A stretch of 64,000 nucleotides of DNA from positions 4,092,001-4,156,000 of the forward strand of contig NZ_CP182947.1 of assembly GCF_048320135.1 (NCBI RefSeq). The letters run 5' to 3'. The first letter of the stretch is position 1. The number at the start of each line of letters is the position of its first letter. The DNA comes from Ideonella_A sakaiensis_A (GTDB lineage Bacteria > Pseudomonadota > Gammaproteobacteria > Burkholderiales > Burkholderiaceae_C). A model generated the notes under the pieces. It had not been told where the DNA came from and made no database searches. It saw only the letters and a program-made list of their open reading frames with translations. The translations under genes were made by a program, and so were the position numbers. This document shows, one piece after another, positions 25,029 to 33,322 of the stretch.

Positions 25029-27161
25029 TCAGCAGGCGTGGTTGCGCGGCACGATCAGCGCATCCAGCGCCAGCGCCCCCTGGCCTCGCGGCAGCACGAC
25101 AAAGGGGTTGATGTCGATGCTGTCGATGTCGTCGGCGTGGAGTGCTGCATAGACCGACAGTTGCGAGAGCGCTTGCGCCAGCGCCTCTTCGTCTGCCGGC
25201 GGCTGGCCGCGCAATCCGGTGAGCAGAATCCGTCCCTTGACCTCGTCGATCATCCTGTGTGCCTCGTCGATGCCGAACGGCGCGATGCGGAAGGAGACGT
25301 CCTTGAACGCCTCGACGAAGATGCCGCCGAGGCCGAACATCACCACCGCTCCGAACACCGGGTCGCGCGTGACGCCGAGAATTGTCTCGACGCCGCGCGC
25401 GGCCATTCCCGCCACCACGACGCCGTCGAGCCGGGCTTGCGGGGCGTTCGAGTGCGCGCGCTGCTGCAGCGTGCGAAATCCCTCGCGCACCTGGGACTCG
25501 TCCTGCAGACCGAGCAGCACACCGCCGATTTCGCTCTTGTGGGCGATGTCGGCGGAGGCAATCTTCAGCACCACCGGGAACCCCAGTTCGGCGGCGAATG
25601 CCGCCGCATCGTCTTCGCTGGCAGCAAGCCGTTCGCGCACCACTGGAATGCCTGCGCTGGCCAGGATGCGCTTGGCGTCGACTTCGTTGATCGATTGCCC
25701 GGGTGGCGCCTGGGCTGCGGCGGGCAGCGGTGGCGGGGCCGAAAGGCTCTTGCCCCGTTCGGACTCGGCGGCAAGATAGGCCAGTGCGCTGGCCGCGCGC
25801 ACCGCGCGGGTCGGTTCATCGAACAGCATCACGTTGGCGGCTTCGTAAAGCTTGCGAACCTCGGGTGTCGCCAGCATCGACATGATGATGGTGCGGTCGG
25901 GAAATCGCTGCAGCACCAGCTTCAGCTGATCCAGCAGGCGGCTGCTCAGATCGAGCACCTGACCGACGCTGGACAGGAATGCGACGACCACGTCGTAGCC
26001 ACCTTCGGCCAACAGGAGGTCGAAATTCCGTTCGAACAGCGTCAGGTCATTGACAAGTTGCGCTGTCATGTCCACCGGATTGCGGGTGCCGGCGAAAGGC
26101 AGGATTTCCTTCAGACGGCGCTGTGCATCTTCAGGCATCGGCGCGACGTCGAGCCCGCACTCGGTGGCGACGTCGGCCATCAGCGCGCCGACGCCGCCCG
26201 ACACTGTCAGCAGGCCGACACGTTTGCCCTTCGGTGGCTGGCGTGCTAATGAGCAGGCGTAGGCCACGTCGAACAGTTCGTCGATGGTGCGCGCGCGGTA
26301 AACCCCATACTGCTTGAAGAGCCCGTCATAGACCTGGTCCGAGCCGGCCAGCGAGGCGGTGTGCGAGGCAGTGGCCTGCGCGCCAGCCTCTGAACTGCCC
26401 ACCTTCATCAGCACGATGCGTTTGCCGCGCTCACGCGCCAGCGCCAGTGCACTGACGAGTCTGTCCTTGTTGGTGGCGGCCTCGACGTAGCCCATGATGA
26501 CGTCGGTGCCGTCGTCCAGTGCATAGTGGTTTACGCAGTCGGCGAAGTCGACGTCGCACTGGTTGCCGGTGGTGATCCACAGGTTCAGTCCGAGGCCGCG
26601 CTGGCGGATCAGCGACAGGCAGTAGCCGCCGAATGCGCCGCTCTGACTGACCAGGCTGATGCGGCCCGGCGCAAGCCCGAAGCCCGCTGCGCTGGGTGTG
26701 AAGGTGCCCAGAATGCGGCGCCGCACGTTGATGATGCCCATGCAATTGGGTCCAACAACGCGCATGCCCGTACGCTGCGTCAGCTCGGTGATCTGCTGCT
26801 GCCATTGCACTCCAGGTCCGCCAACCTCGGCAAAGCCCGAACTCAGGACGACGGCGCCGCCGAGGCCTTTTGCGGCGCAGTCTTCCAGCGCTGCAAACAC
26901 GCTGGGTGCGGGTACCGCGACGATCGCCATGTCGACCGGGCCAGGTACCGACGAGACGGTCGCAAACGCGGGCAGACCCTGGATTTCGGCCGACTTCGGG
27001 TTGATCGGATAAAGCGGCCCGTCGTAGCCACTGCTTTTCAGGAAGTCGAGCGGACGCCCACCGATCTTGGTCGGGTCCGACGAAGCGCCGTAGACGGCGA
27101 TGGCGCGCGGATTGAACAGCGCGCCCAGCGATGCCCGCGGGAGGTTGCCTGATGTGTGCAT
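25029..27161 (-). CDS. NDP-forming acyl-CoA synthetase (acetate-CoA ligase family)
   Basis: A 710-residue single-chain enzyme. The N-terminal CoA-binding domain starts at RAIAVYGASSDPTKIGGRPL. A succinyl-CoA-ligase-like domain contains SHTASLAGSDQVYD with the phospho-His, and the ATP-grasp domain (last 230 residues) includes GFPVVLKIASADIAHKSEIGG. Such enzymes make acyl-CoA from acid, CoA and ATP through a phosphohistidine. It lies 8 bases after an SDR gene that starts at a divergent promoter carrying an operator-like motif. Probable role: activation of the acid entering this block. Confidence 0.88.
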   Translation of the reverse strand: MHTSGNLPRASLGALFNPRAIAVYGASSDPTKIGGRPLDFLKSSGYDGPLYPINPKSAEIQGLPAFATVSSVPGPVDMAIVAVPAPSVFAALEDCAAKGLGGAVVLSSGFAEVGGPGVQWQQQITELTQRTGMRVVGPNCMGIINVRRRILGTFTPSAAGFGLAPGRISLVSQSGAFGGYCLSLIRQRGLGLNLWITTGNQCDVDFADCVNHYALDDGTDVIMGYVEAATNKDRLVSALALARERGKRIVLMKVGSSEAGAQATASHTASLAGSDQVYDGLFKQYGVYRARTIDELFDVAYACSLARQPPKGKRVGLLTVSGGVGALMADVATECGLDVAPMPEDAQRRLKEILPFAGTRNPVDMTAQLVNDLTLFERNFDLLLAEGGYDVVVAFLSSVGQVLDLSSRLLDQLKLVLQRFPDRTIIMSMLATPEVRKLYEAANVMLFDEPTRAVRAASALAYLAAESERGKSLSAPPPLPAAAQAPPGQSINEVDAKRILASAGIPVVRERLAASEDDAAAFAAELGFPVVLKIASADIAHKSEIGGVLLGLQDESQVREGFRTLQQRAHSNAPQARLDGVVVAGMAARGVETILGVTRDPVFGAVVMFGLGGIFVEAFKDVSFRIAPFGIDEAHRMIDEVKGRILLTGLRGQPPADEEALAQALSQLSVYAALHADDIDSIDINPFVVLPRGQGALALDALIVPRNHAC

Positions 27162-27169
27162 CGCCGTCT

Positions 27170-27928
27170 TCAGTGGATCGACATGCCGCCGTCGGCGCCG
27201 ATCAGCTGACCGGTGACATAACTCGCACCCTCCGATGCGAGGAACACCCAAACCGGCGCCAGTTCTTCCGGCTCGGCCCAGCGGCCAAGCGGGATGCGCT
27301 CGAGCGTGCGGGTCTTGAAACGTTCGTCGGTGCGGATGGTCTCCGTCATCGGCGTGGCAGCACCCGGTGCGACGCAATTGACGACGATGTTGTAGCGTGC
27401 GAGTTCTCGCGCCGCCGACTTTGTGAATCCGATCAAGCCGGCCTTGGCTGAGCCGTAGTTGATCTGCCCGATGGTGCCGAGGATGCCTGCAGTGGAAATC
27501 GTATTGATGATCCAGCCGCGCTGGCGCTCCATCATGCTGCCGACCACCGCCTGCAGGCAATTGAAGCTGCCGGTCAGATGGACGGCGAGGACTTGGTCCC
27601 ACTGGTGGGGCGTCATCTTGTGCAGCATCGCGGTGCGGGTGATGCCGGCATTGTTTGCGAGTACGTCCACCGGTCCGAATTTCGCAACGGTGTCGGCGAC
27701 CATTGCATCGACTGCTGCGCGGTCTGCGACGTCGCACTTCAATGCCATGGCCTGGCCGCCCGCGCTGCGGATCGACTGCGCTACCACTTCGGCGGTTTCG
27801 AGATTCCAGTCGATGACGGCAACCTTGGCGCCTTGCGCGGCATAGGCGCGCGCGACGGCGGCGCCGATGCCCTGACCGGCACCGGTCACGACGGCGACCT
27901 TGTTATCGAGTGCTTTACCGTTGAACAT
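27170..27928 (-). CDS. Short-chain dehydrogenase/reductase (FabG-like)
   Basis: A 252-residue classical SDR with TGAGQGIGAAVARA at residues 16-29, NNAGITRT, Ser in ISTAG, and the intact YGSAK dyad. The C-terminus has SYVTGQLIGADGGMSI. Likely a 3-hydroxyacyl-CoA or alcohol dehydrogenase. It starts 68 bases from the operator-like motif in the divergent promoter and forms an operon with the NDP-forming acyl-CoA synthetase. Confidence 0.87.
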   Translation of the reverse strand: MFNGKALDNKVAVVTGAGQGIGAAVARAYAAQGAKVAVIDWNLETAEVVAQSIRSAGGQAMALKCDVADRAAVDAMVADTVAKFGPVDVLANNAGITRTAMLHKMTPHQWDQVLAVHLTGSFNCLQAVVGSMMERQRGWIINTISTAGILGTIGQINYGSAKAGLIGFTKSAARELARYNIVVNCVAPGAATPMTETIRTDERFKTRTLERIPLGRWAEPEELAPVWVFLASEGASYVTGQLIGADGGMSIH

Positions 27929-27995
27929 GTTGTCTGCTCCTGATGTGAAAAAGAGGGGGGGTGCGCCGACCTGACATATCGGCCTGATGACAAAC

Positions 27996-28013
27996 CAAAC
28001 GAGTGTTTGTTAG
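27996..28013. promoter_or_regulatory. Operator-like motif, copy A
   Basis: CAAAC-GAGT-GTTTG-TTAG lies between divergent genes starting at 27928 (-) and 28074 (+). CAAAC and GTTTG are a perfect 5-base inverted repeat with a 4-base spacer. The same layout, CNNAC-N4-GTTWK, occurs at 33185, 48158, 53532 and 60420. The shape is like a TetR-family operator; the regulator is not in the window. Confidence 0.6.
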
Positions 28014-28073
28014 ACTAGACGATGCCACAAACCGGCCCTTGACGCCAGTGGCAACTTTTCGAGACAGGAGCCT

Positions 28074-29102
28074 ATGCAAGCCATTGTCCTAGAGGGTTAC
28101 GGCGGACCGGAGCAGTTCGCCCGTGTGGAGATGCCGCAGCCGGTGCCGCAAGGGGGCGAGGTGCTGGTGAGACTTCGAGCGTGCGGCGTCTGCTTCCACG
28201 ATGTGCTGGCGCGCCAGGGTCACTTCCCGCGCACCCAGCTTCCTGCCATCATCGGTCATGAGATGGCAGGCGAAGTCGCCGAGCTCGGTCAGGGCGTCGC
28301 CGGCATCGGGATCGGCGAGCGGGTGGTCGTCATGATGAAGGATCACTGCGGCCATTGCCGGATGTGCATCCGGGCCCGGGACAACCTTTGCGAAAACAGT
28401 GCCGGCCTTCTTGGCGAGGCGGTGCCCGGCGGCTATGCGGAATATGTGGCGGTGCCGGCGCGCGCGCTGGTGCGCATTCCCGAAGGCGTCAGCTTTGAGC
28501 AGGCCGCCGTCGTGCCGTGTGCGCTGGGCACCGCATTCCACGGCCTGCATACGGTCGCGTCGGTGCAGCCCGGCGAATCGGTGTTGGTCACCGGCGCCAG
28601 TGGCGGTGTCGGCATCCACGCGGTGCAGGTGGCGCGCATGCTCGGAGCGCGCACGATTGCGGTCACCACCAGCGAAGCCAAGCGGAGCTTTCTGCAGGAA
28701 TACGGGGCCGATGAAGTGATCGTCAGTGCAGACCTTGACTTCGCCGCACAGGCCCGCGAGCTGACTGGCGGCGTTGGCGTCGACGTTGTCTTCAACATTG
28801 TCGGCCAGCTCGCCTGGGCCGCCGCACTGAAAAGCATGGCGGTGGCTGCCCGTCACGTATTCGTCGGCAATCTGAACGCTGCCCCGGTGTCGCTGCGCCC
28901 GGCCCACGCCATCTTGAAGGAGATGTTTTTCCTCGGCACCGACGGAGTGACACGTGCCGAAGTCCATGACCTGCTTGAACTGGTGCGCGTCGGCAGGCTG
29001 CGGCCGGTGGTCGGCGGCACGCTGCCGCTGGCCGAGGCGGCGCGGGCACATGGGTTGATGGAGTCGCGCGAGGCCTGTGGCCGACTGGTTCTGACGATGT
29101 GA
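28074..29102 (+). CDS. Zinc-type MDR alcohol dehydrogenase / quinone-oxidoreductase-like
   Basis: A 342-residue medium-chain dehydrogenase. The catalytic zinc site is suggested by CGVCFHDVLARQGHFP and GHEMAGEV; the structural zinc cysteines are in CGHCRMCIRARDNLC. The Rossmann motif is VTGASGGVGIHAVQVA. It oxidises or reduces an alcohol, aldehyde or enoyl-type substrate with NAD(P). It is the first plus-strand gene after operator copy A and leads a run with a DUF35 protein, a thiolase and a hydrolase. Confidence 0.87.
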   Translation: MQAIVLEGYGGPEQFARVEMPQPVPQGGEVLVRLRACGVCFHDVLARQGHFPRTQLPAIIGHEMAGEVAELGQGVAGIGIGERVVVMMKDHCGHCRMCIRARDNLCENSAGLLGEAVPGGYAEYVAVPARALVRIPEGVSFEQAAVVPCALGTAFHGLHTVASVQPGESVLVTGASGGVGIHAVQVARMLGARTIAVTTSEAKRSFLQEYGADEVIVSADLDFAAQARELTGGVGVDVVFNIVGQLAWAAALKSMAVAARHVFVGNLNAAPVSLRPAHAILKEMFFLGTDGVTRAEVHDLLELVRVGRLRPVVGGTLPLAEAARAHGLMESREACGRLVLTM

Positions 29103-29157
29103 GTGTCGGACCGTCTCGATTCCCTGTCCCTTCCTGCCCACCGAAACCGGAGATCCC

Positions 29158-29580
29158 ATGACAACTGCACCCCCGGCCGACGACTGGACCGTCGGCCTCG
29201 GCCCCGACATGGTCTATGCGCAGCTGCTTGCGCGCGACGAGTTCCGCATCCAGCACTGCCGCAGCTGCGACAGCCATCTCTTTTATCCGCGCCTGGCCTG
29301 CAGCTGTTGTGGCGGTATAGAACTCGATTGGGTGGCGCCGAGCGGCCGAGGTGTCGTGCACGCGGTAAGTGTCGTCAACCGCAAGGCCGACAAAGGCGGA
29401 CCCTATAACGTCGTGCTGGTCGACCTCGCCGAAGGTCCGCGCCTGATGAGCCGGGTCGAGGGAATCGCGCCCGAGGCGATCCACATCGGCATGGCGGTGC
29501 AGGCCCGCGTGGCGCGCGGCGACGACGGCGCGTGCGTGGTGTTCGATGCAGTCAACGCAAGCACCGGAGCAGCAACATGA
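29158..29580 (+). CDS. Zn-ribbon/OB-fold (DUF35) protein, thiolase partner
   Basis: A 140-residue protein with an N-terminal zinc ribbon (Cys34, Cys37, Cys48 and Cys51, in CRSCDSHLFYPRLACSCC) followed by an OB-fold region beginning near GRGVVHAVSVVNRKAD. Proteins of this family bind acyl-CoA and form obligate complexes with thiolase-fold enzymes or retro-aldolases such as the ChsH2/Ltp2 system of steroid degradation. The next gene is a thiolase-fold protein overlapping it by 4 bases, so the two very probably form a complex. Confidence 0.85.
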   Translation: MTTAPPADDWTVGLGPDMVYAQLLARDEFRIQHCRSCDSHLFYPRLACSCCGGIELDWVAPSGRGVVHAVSVVNRKADKGGPYNVVLVDLAEGPRLMSRVEGIAPEAIHIGMAVQARVARGDDGACVVFDAVNASTGAAT

Positions 29581-30737
29581 GCACTCACGGACTTCGTGGC
29601 AGCGCCGCGATCGTCGGTGCTGCGCTCGCGGGTCTTGGCGAAGCGCCCGGCCGGAGCTCAGAAGAAATCGCCATCGAGGCGAGCGTCAAGGCCTTGGCCG
29701 AGGCCGGCCTGACGACGCGTCATGTCGACGCGGTGTTCGGCTCGCTGCCCGGCAATTCGAACCCGCTGTCGGGGTTGCTGATCGCCGAGATGCTCGGCCT
29801 GCAGCCAAAGATTACCGACAACAACCGCACCGGCGGTTCGACCTTCCTCTCGTACACGCTGATGGCGGCAATGGCGCTCAAGGAAGGGCTGTGCGAAACC
29901 GCGCTCATCTTCTACGGCAGCAACCAGCGCACGGCCTCAGGCAAGCTGATCTCTTCGGTCCGGCCATTTGCGTATGAGGCACCGTATGCGCCACTGTTCC
30001 CGGCCACCTCGTACGCGCTGGCCGCCTCGCGCCACATGCATGAATACGGCACCACACGCGAACAAATGGCAGCGGTGGCGGTCGCCGCGCGGGCTTGGGC
30101 CAACCTGAATCCGGAGGCATTCATGCGCGGCCCGTTGAGCATCGACGACGTGCTCGGCTCTCGCATGGTGTCGAGCCCGCTCACGGTGCGCGACTGCTGC
30201 CTGGTCACCGACGGGGGCGCCGCGCTGGTCATGACCACGGCGGCGCGTGCACGCGACATGCCCAAGCGGCCGGTCTATCTGTTGGGTGCGGCGGCGGCGA
30301 CGACACACATGAACATCATGGCCATGCCCAAGCTCACTGAAACGGCGGCGCTGGACTCGGGCCGACGTGCGTATGCGATGGCCGGCATGACGCCTGCCGA
30401 CATCGATGTCGTCGAGCTCTATGACGCATTCACCATCAACACCATCCTGTTTCTCGAAGACCTTGGTTTCTGCAAGAAGGGTGAAGGCGGCGCTTTTGTC
30501 GCCGGCGGCGCAATTGCACCCGGCGGGCGGCTGCCGGTCAACACCAATGGTGGCGGTCTGTCGTGTGTGCATCCCGGCATGTATGGCATGTTCACGCTGG
30601 TCGAAGCGGTAAGGCAACTGCGCGGCGAGGCTGACCAGCGCCAGGTCCCGAATGCACAGGTGGCCTTGTGTCATGGCAACGGTGGCGTACTGTCGAGCCA
30701 GATCACCAATATCCTGGGCACCCAGGCGACCTTATGA
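29577..30737 (+). CDS. Thiolase-fold protein without the nucleophilic cysteine, possible retro-aldolase
   Basis: A 386-residue SCP2-type thiolase-fold protein. At the place of the active-site Cys it reads NRTGGSTFLSYTLMA, with no Cys. The C-terminal half keeps ELYDAFT (Tyr282), CVHPGMYGM (Tyr336) and CHGNGG. Cysteine-less thiolase-like proteins paired with a DUF35 subunit include the aldolase Ltp2, which uses two tyrosines. By analogy this could split a beta-hydroxyacyl-CoA rather than perform thiolysis; that is inference. It is coupled to the DUF35 gene and the hydrolase gene by 4-base overlaps. Confidence 0.78.
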   Translation: MSTHGLRGSAAIVGAALAGLGEAPGRSSEEIAIEASVKALAEAGLTTRHVDAVFGSLPGNSNPLSGLLIAEMLGLQPKITDNNRTGGSTFLSYTLMAAMALKEGLCETALIFYGSNQRTASGKLISSVRPFAYEAPYAPLFPATSYALAASRHMHEYGTTREQMAAVAVAARAWANLNPEAFMRGPLSIDDVLGSRMVSSPLTVRDCCLVTDGGAALVMTTAARARDMPKRPVYLLGAAAATTHMNIMAMPKLTETAALDSGRRAYAMAGMTPADIDVVELYDAFTINTILFLEDLGFCKKGEGGAFVAGGAIAPGGRLPVNTNGGGLSCVHPGMYGMFTLVEAVRQLRGEADQRQVPNAQVALCHGNGGVLSSQITNILGTQATL

Positions 30738-31624
30738 ATCTGCCAGCCGCCAACCTTCACGACTCGCCGCCCATCACGACCGATGCGTTGCTGCCGGGTC
30801 TGGCCGTGTGTACCTCGACCTGTGCCGGCATGGTGGCGCGCGCGACCGGTAGCGGCCCGAATCTGCTTCTGCTGCATGGCGGTACTGGATCCTGGACTCA
30901 CTGGATTCGCAACATCGAGGCGTTGTCCCGCAGTTTCCGCGTCATCGTGCCCGACCTGCCGGGCATGGGCGAATCGCTCGACGTGCCGGTGAATTCAGAT
31001 CTCGACAGCTATGGCGCCCACTTGCTGGCAGCAGTCGAAGCTGGTCTGCTGCCTTCGGATGAGCCATTTTTCATCGCCGGATTCTCGTTCGGCGCCGTCG
31101 TGACGGCCTGGCTGGCGGCCCGGTTGCCGCAGCGGGTGCTCCGCATTGCACTGCTTGGGCCGGGCGGGTTCCCGCCAGGAACCTGGGTACGGCCGCCGCT
31201 CCGATCGGTGTCGTCTGATGCCACCGATGATGAAATCAATGCGGTGCATCGCCGCAACCTCGAGCTGATGATGGTTGGCGACCCGTGCCGCATCGATGCC
31301 CTCACCGTGGCGATGCAGCGGCGCAACCATTCTCTGACCCGCTTCCGGTCCCGCTTCCTCGGCTACCGTGATTCGCTCGGGCCCAGCCTGCGCGCTACGC
31401 GCTGCCCGGTGCTGGCGATCCTGGGTCAGGACGACCCGCTGCCGATATCCGGTGCGCTGGCGCGTGCCGCCTACCTCAAATCGAACTCGCCACGGCTCAG
31501 TTGTCGTATCCTGGCCGACGCCAGCCACTGGGTAGCCTTCGAGCAAGCTGAAGAAGTCAACCGGCTACTGCTCGGCTTCTTCATGGCGCAAGGCGAGGAC
31601 ATGGCCGGCAGCATCACGCGCTGA
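30734..31624 (+). CDS. Alpha/beta hydrolase
   Basis: A 296-residue alpha/beta-hydrolase-fold protein. The oxyanion segment is LLLLHGGTGSWTHW, the nucleophile elbow GFSFGA places Ser118, and the likely catalytic His is in DASHWVAF near the end. Such enzymes hydrolyse C-C, ester or thioester bonds; the substrate cannot be told. It overlaps the thiolase-fold gene by 4 bases and ends 18 bases from the converging carboxyltransferase gene. Confidence 0.82.
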   Translation: MNLPAANLHDSPPITTDALLPGLAVCTSTCAGMVARATGSGPNLLLLHGGTGSWTHWIRNIEALSRSFRVIVPDLPGMGESLDVPVNSDLDSYGAHLLAAVEAGLLPSDEPFFIAGFSFGAVVTAWLAARLPQRVLRIALLGPGGFPPGTWVRPPLRSVSSDATDDEINAVHRRNLELMMVGDPCRIDALTVAMQRRNHSLTRFRSRFLGYRDSLGPSLRATRCPVLAILGQDDPLPISGALARAAYLKSNSPRLSCRILADASHWVAFEQAEEVNRLLLGFFMAQGEDMAGSITR

Positions 31625-31642
31625 CGCCGCACCCCATCCACC

Positions 31643-33169
31643 TTACATCCGGAACACGGCGTATTGGGTCGCCTTGGCCGGAGTGCGGCCGGCGACGTCG
31701 AGCAGCTGGGCGATGACCGCGCGCGTCTCCACCGGCTCGATGACCATGTCGCACCACAGCTGGCGCGCCCAGTTCAGCGCCCCTGCGACGTTGTCGCTGG
31801 CGTCGGCGCGGGCTGCGGCGCGTGCATTCGGCCACATCAGCAGGGCATTGGGCTTGAAGGCGCGGCCACACATGGCGTAGTAGGCCGCACCGTAGACTTG
31901 GCCGACGATGAGCGTGATCTTCGGCACATCGGCATTGGCCACCGCATTGAGCAGCTTGGCGCCATGCTTGCCGACCCCACGTTGCCCGGCCCGGTCGCTG
32001 CCGGCAAAGCCCGGTGAATCGACCAGAAACAGCAACGGTATGTCGCGCTGGCAGCACAGCTCGATGAAATGTGCACCCTTGGCGGCAGCTTGCGAAGTGA
32101 GCTCGCCATTGCCAGCCAGGATGCCGATCTCGAAACCTTCGATCCGCGTGAATCCGCAGACCAGCGTTTCCCCATGCAGTTGCTTGAACTCCTGGAAGCG
32201 ACTGCCGTCGACCAGGCGGCTGATGATTTCGCGGCAATCGACGCTGCCGGCAGGCGCTCGCTCGCCTGTGAGGCGGAGCAGGCCGGGCAATTCCTGCGGG
32301 CTGTAACGCGGAGGCTCGGCCGCGGCGCGGGTCCAGCGCAGGCGCGGCGGTTCGCCCAGGTGGGCGACGATTCGTCGAGTGATCTGCAGCGCGTGGGCGT
32401 CGTCTTCGGCGATGTGGTCGGTGACGCCGCTCAGGCGACTGTGCATCTCGGCGCCCCCCAGTGGCTCGATATCGACCACCTCGCCGGTTGCCGCGAACAC
32501 CAGTTGAGGGCTGCCCAGGAACATCGCACCCTGATTGCGCACGATCACCACTTCATCGCACAAGGCCGGGATGTAGGCACCGCCGGCAGTCGACGGACCG
32601 AATACCAGCGCAATCTGCGCAATCCCCTCGGCCGACATCTTGACTTGGTTGTACATGATCGACCCTGCCTGACCATCGTCAGGGAAAATGTTGGCGAGAT
32701 CGGGCAGAAAGCCGCCACCGGACTGGACCAGGGTCAGGCACGGCAGGCGGTGTTGCCAGGCGAACAGCTGCGCTCGTGTATGGCGCCTGGTCGTCATGCC
32801 GAACATGGTGCCGCCCTTCACGGTCGCATCGTTGACGATCAGCATGCAGGCCCGCCCGCAGATCTGGCCGACGCCAGTGACCATGGTCGCGCCGGGGGGC
32901 ACGCCGTCGTACATGTCGGCCCCGGCCAGTTGGCCGATCTCCAGGAATGGAGACCCCGGGTCGAGCAGGGCGGCGATGCGTTCGCGTGGCAGCATCTGGC
33001 CCCGGCTCGTATGCAGTTTTCGAGATTTTTCGCTGCCGCCCACCGTGGCTTCATCGCGCCGCTCGCGCATTCGCGCCATCACTACAGCGTAGGCGTCGCG
33101 CCGGAGCTCGAAGTCCGGCTCGGCGACGGCCAGGTGAGATCCGATCGAGTGATTGTCGTGCAGGGTCAT
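31643..33169 (-). CDS. Carboxyltransferase beta subunit 1, shortened C-domain
   Basis: A 508-residue biotin-dependent carboxyltransferase. The N-domain is normal: VNDATVKGGTMFGMT, the first oxyanion loop GPSTAGGAYIPALCDE (191-206) and MFLGSPQLVFAATGE. The C-domain keeps VGQVYGAAYYAMCGRAF and MWPNAR, but the segment after MWPNAR that normally holds the MGxxQA block is missing: 35 residues separate MWPN from IEP, against 71 in the beta-2 protein at 33323-34894. The C-terminus is AVFRM. It is transcribed away from beta-2 and alpha from a shared promoter with operator copy B. Confidence 0.85.
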   Translation of the reverse strand: MTLHDNHSIGSHLAVAEPDFELRRDAYAVVMARMRERRDEATVGGSEKSRKLHTSRGQMLPRERIAALLDPGSPFLEIGQLAGADMYDGVPPGATMVTGVGQICGRACMLIVNDATVKGGTMFGMTTRRHTRAQLFAWQHRLPCLTLVQSGGGFLPDLANIFPDDGQAGSIMYNQVKMSAEGIAQIALVFGPSTAGGAYIPALCDEVVIVRNQGAMFLGSPQLVFAATGEVVDIEPLGGAEMHSRLSGVTDHIAEDDAHALQITRRIVAHLGEPPRLRWTRAAAEPPRYSPQELPGLLRLTGERAPAGSVDCREIISRLVDGSRFQEFKQLHGETLVCGFTRIEGFEIGILAGNGELTSQAAAKGAHFIELCCQRDIPLLFLVDSPGFAGSDRAGQRGVGKHGAKLLNAVANADVPKITLIVGQVYGAAYYAMCGRAFKPNALLMWPNARAAARADASDNVAGALNWARQLWCDMVIEPVETRAVIAQLLDVAGRTPAKATQYAVFRM

Positions 33170-33184
33170 AAAGGACGTTGTAAC

Positions 33185-33201
33185 CTAACGAATGTTTGTT
33201 A
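33185..33201. promoter_or_regulatory. Operator-like motif, copy B
   Basis: CTAAC-GAAT-GTTTG-TTA, preceded directly by TAAC, lies 15 bases before the start of beta-1 (-) and about 120 bases before beta-2 (+). It has the same CNNAC-N4-GTTWK layout as the other copies, and its left half extended (TAACCTAAC) mirrors GTTTGTTA. The same gap holds CGTACATT (33203-33210) and its complement AATGTACG (33281-33288), which may be a second site or a loop partner. Confidence 0.6.
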
Positions 33202-33322
33202 TCGTACATTCTTTGCGGCATCATCGGCAATCCGCTCCGACGTTCTCCGACATGAATCCAGATACAAGAACCACTATTGCAATGTACGCAGCGGGTCGAG
33301 GCCGGCGACGCGGAGGCGCGCG

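Noticed and set aside
27162..27737. Upstream extension of the acyl-CoA synthetase frame to 902 residues
   Set aside because: The extra 190 codons run antiparallel-frame through the SDR gene and read as Arg/His-rich nonsense; the family start MHTSGNLPRAS at 27161 gives normal length.
33203..33288. CGTACATT/AATGTACG inverted repeat as an independent operator
   Set aside because: The halves are 70 bases apart and occur once; eight bases can match by chance at this distance.
32069..33322. Long N-terminal extension of beta-2 giving 941 residues
   Set aside because: It is the antisense reading of beta-1 and crosses the promoter; ATG 33323 with GGAGG gives the normal N-terminus.
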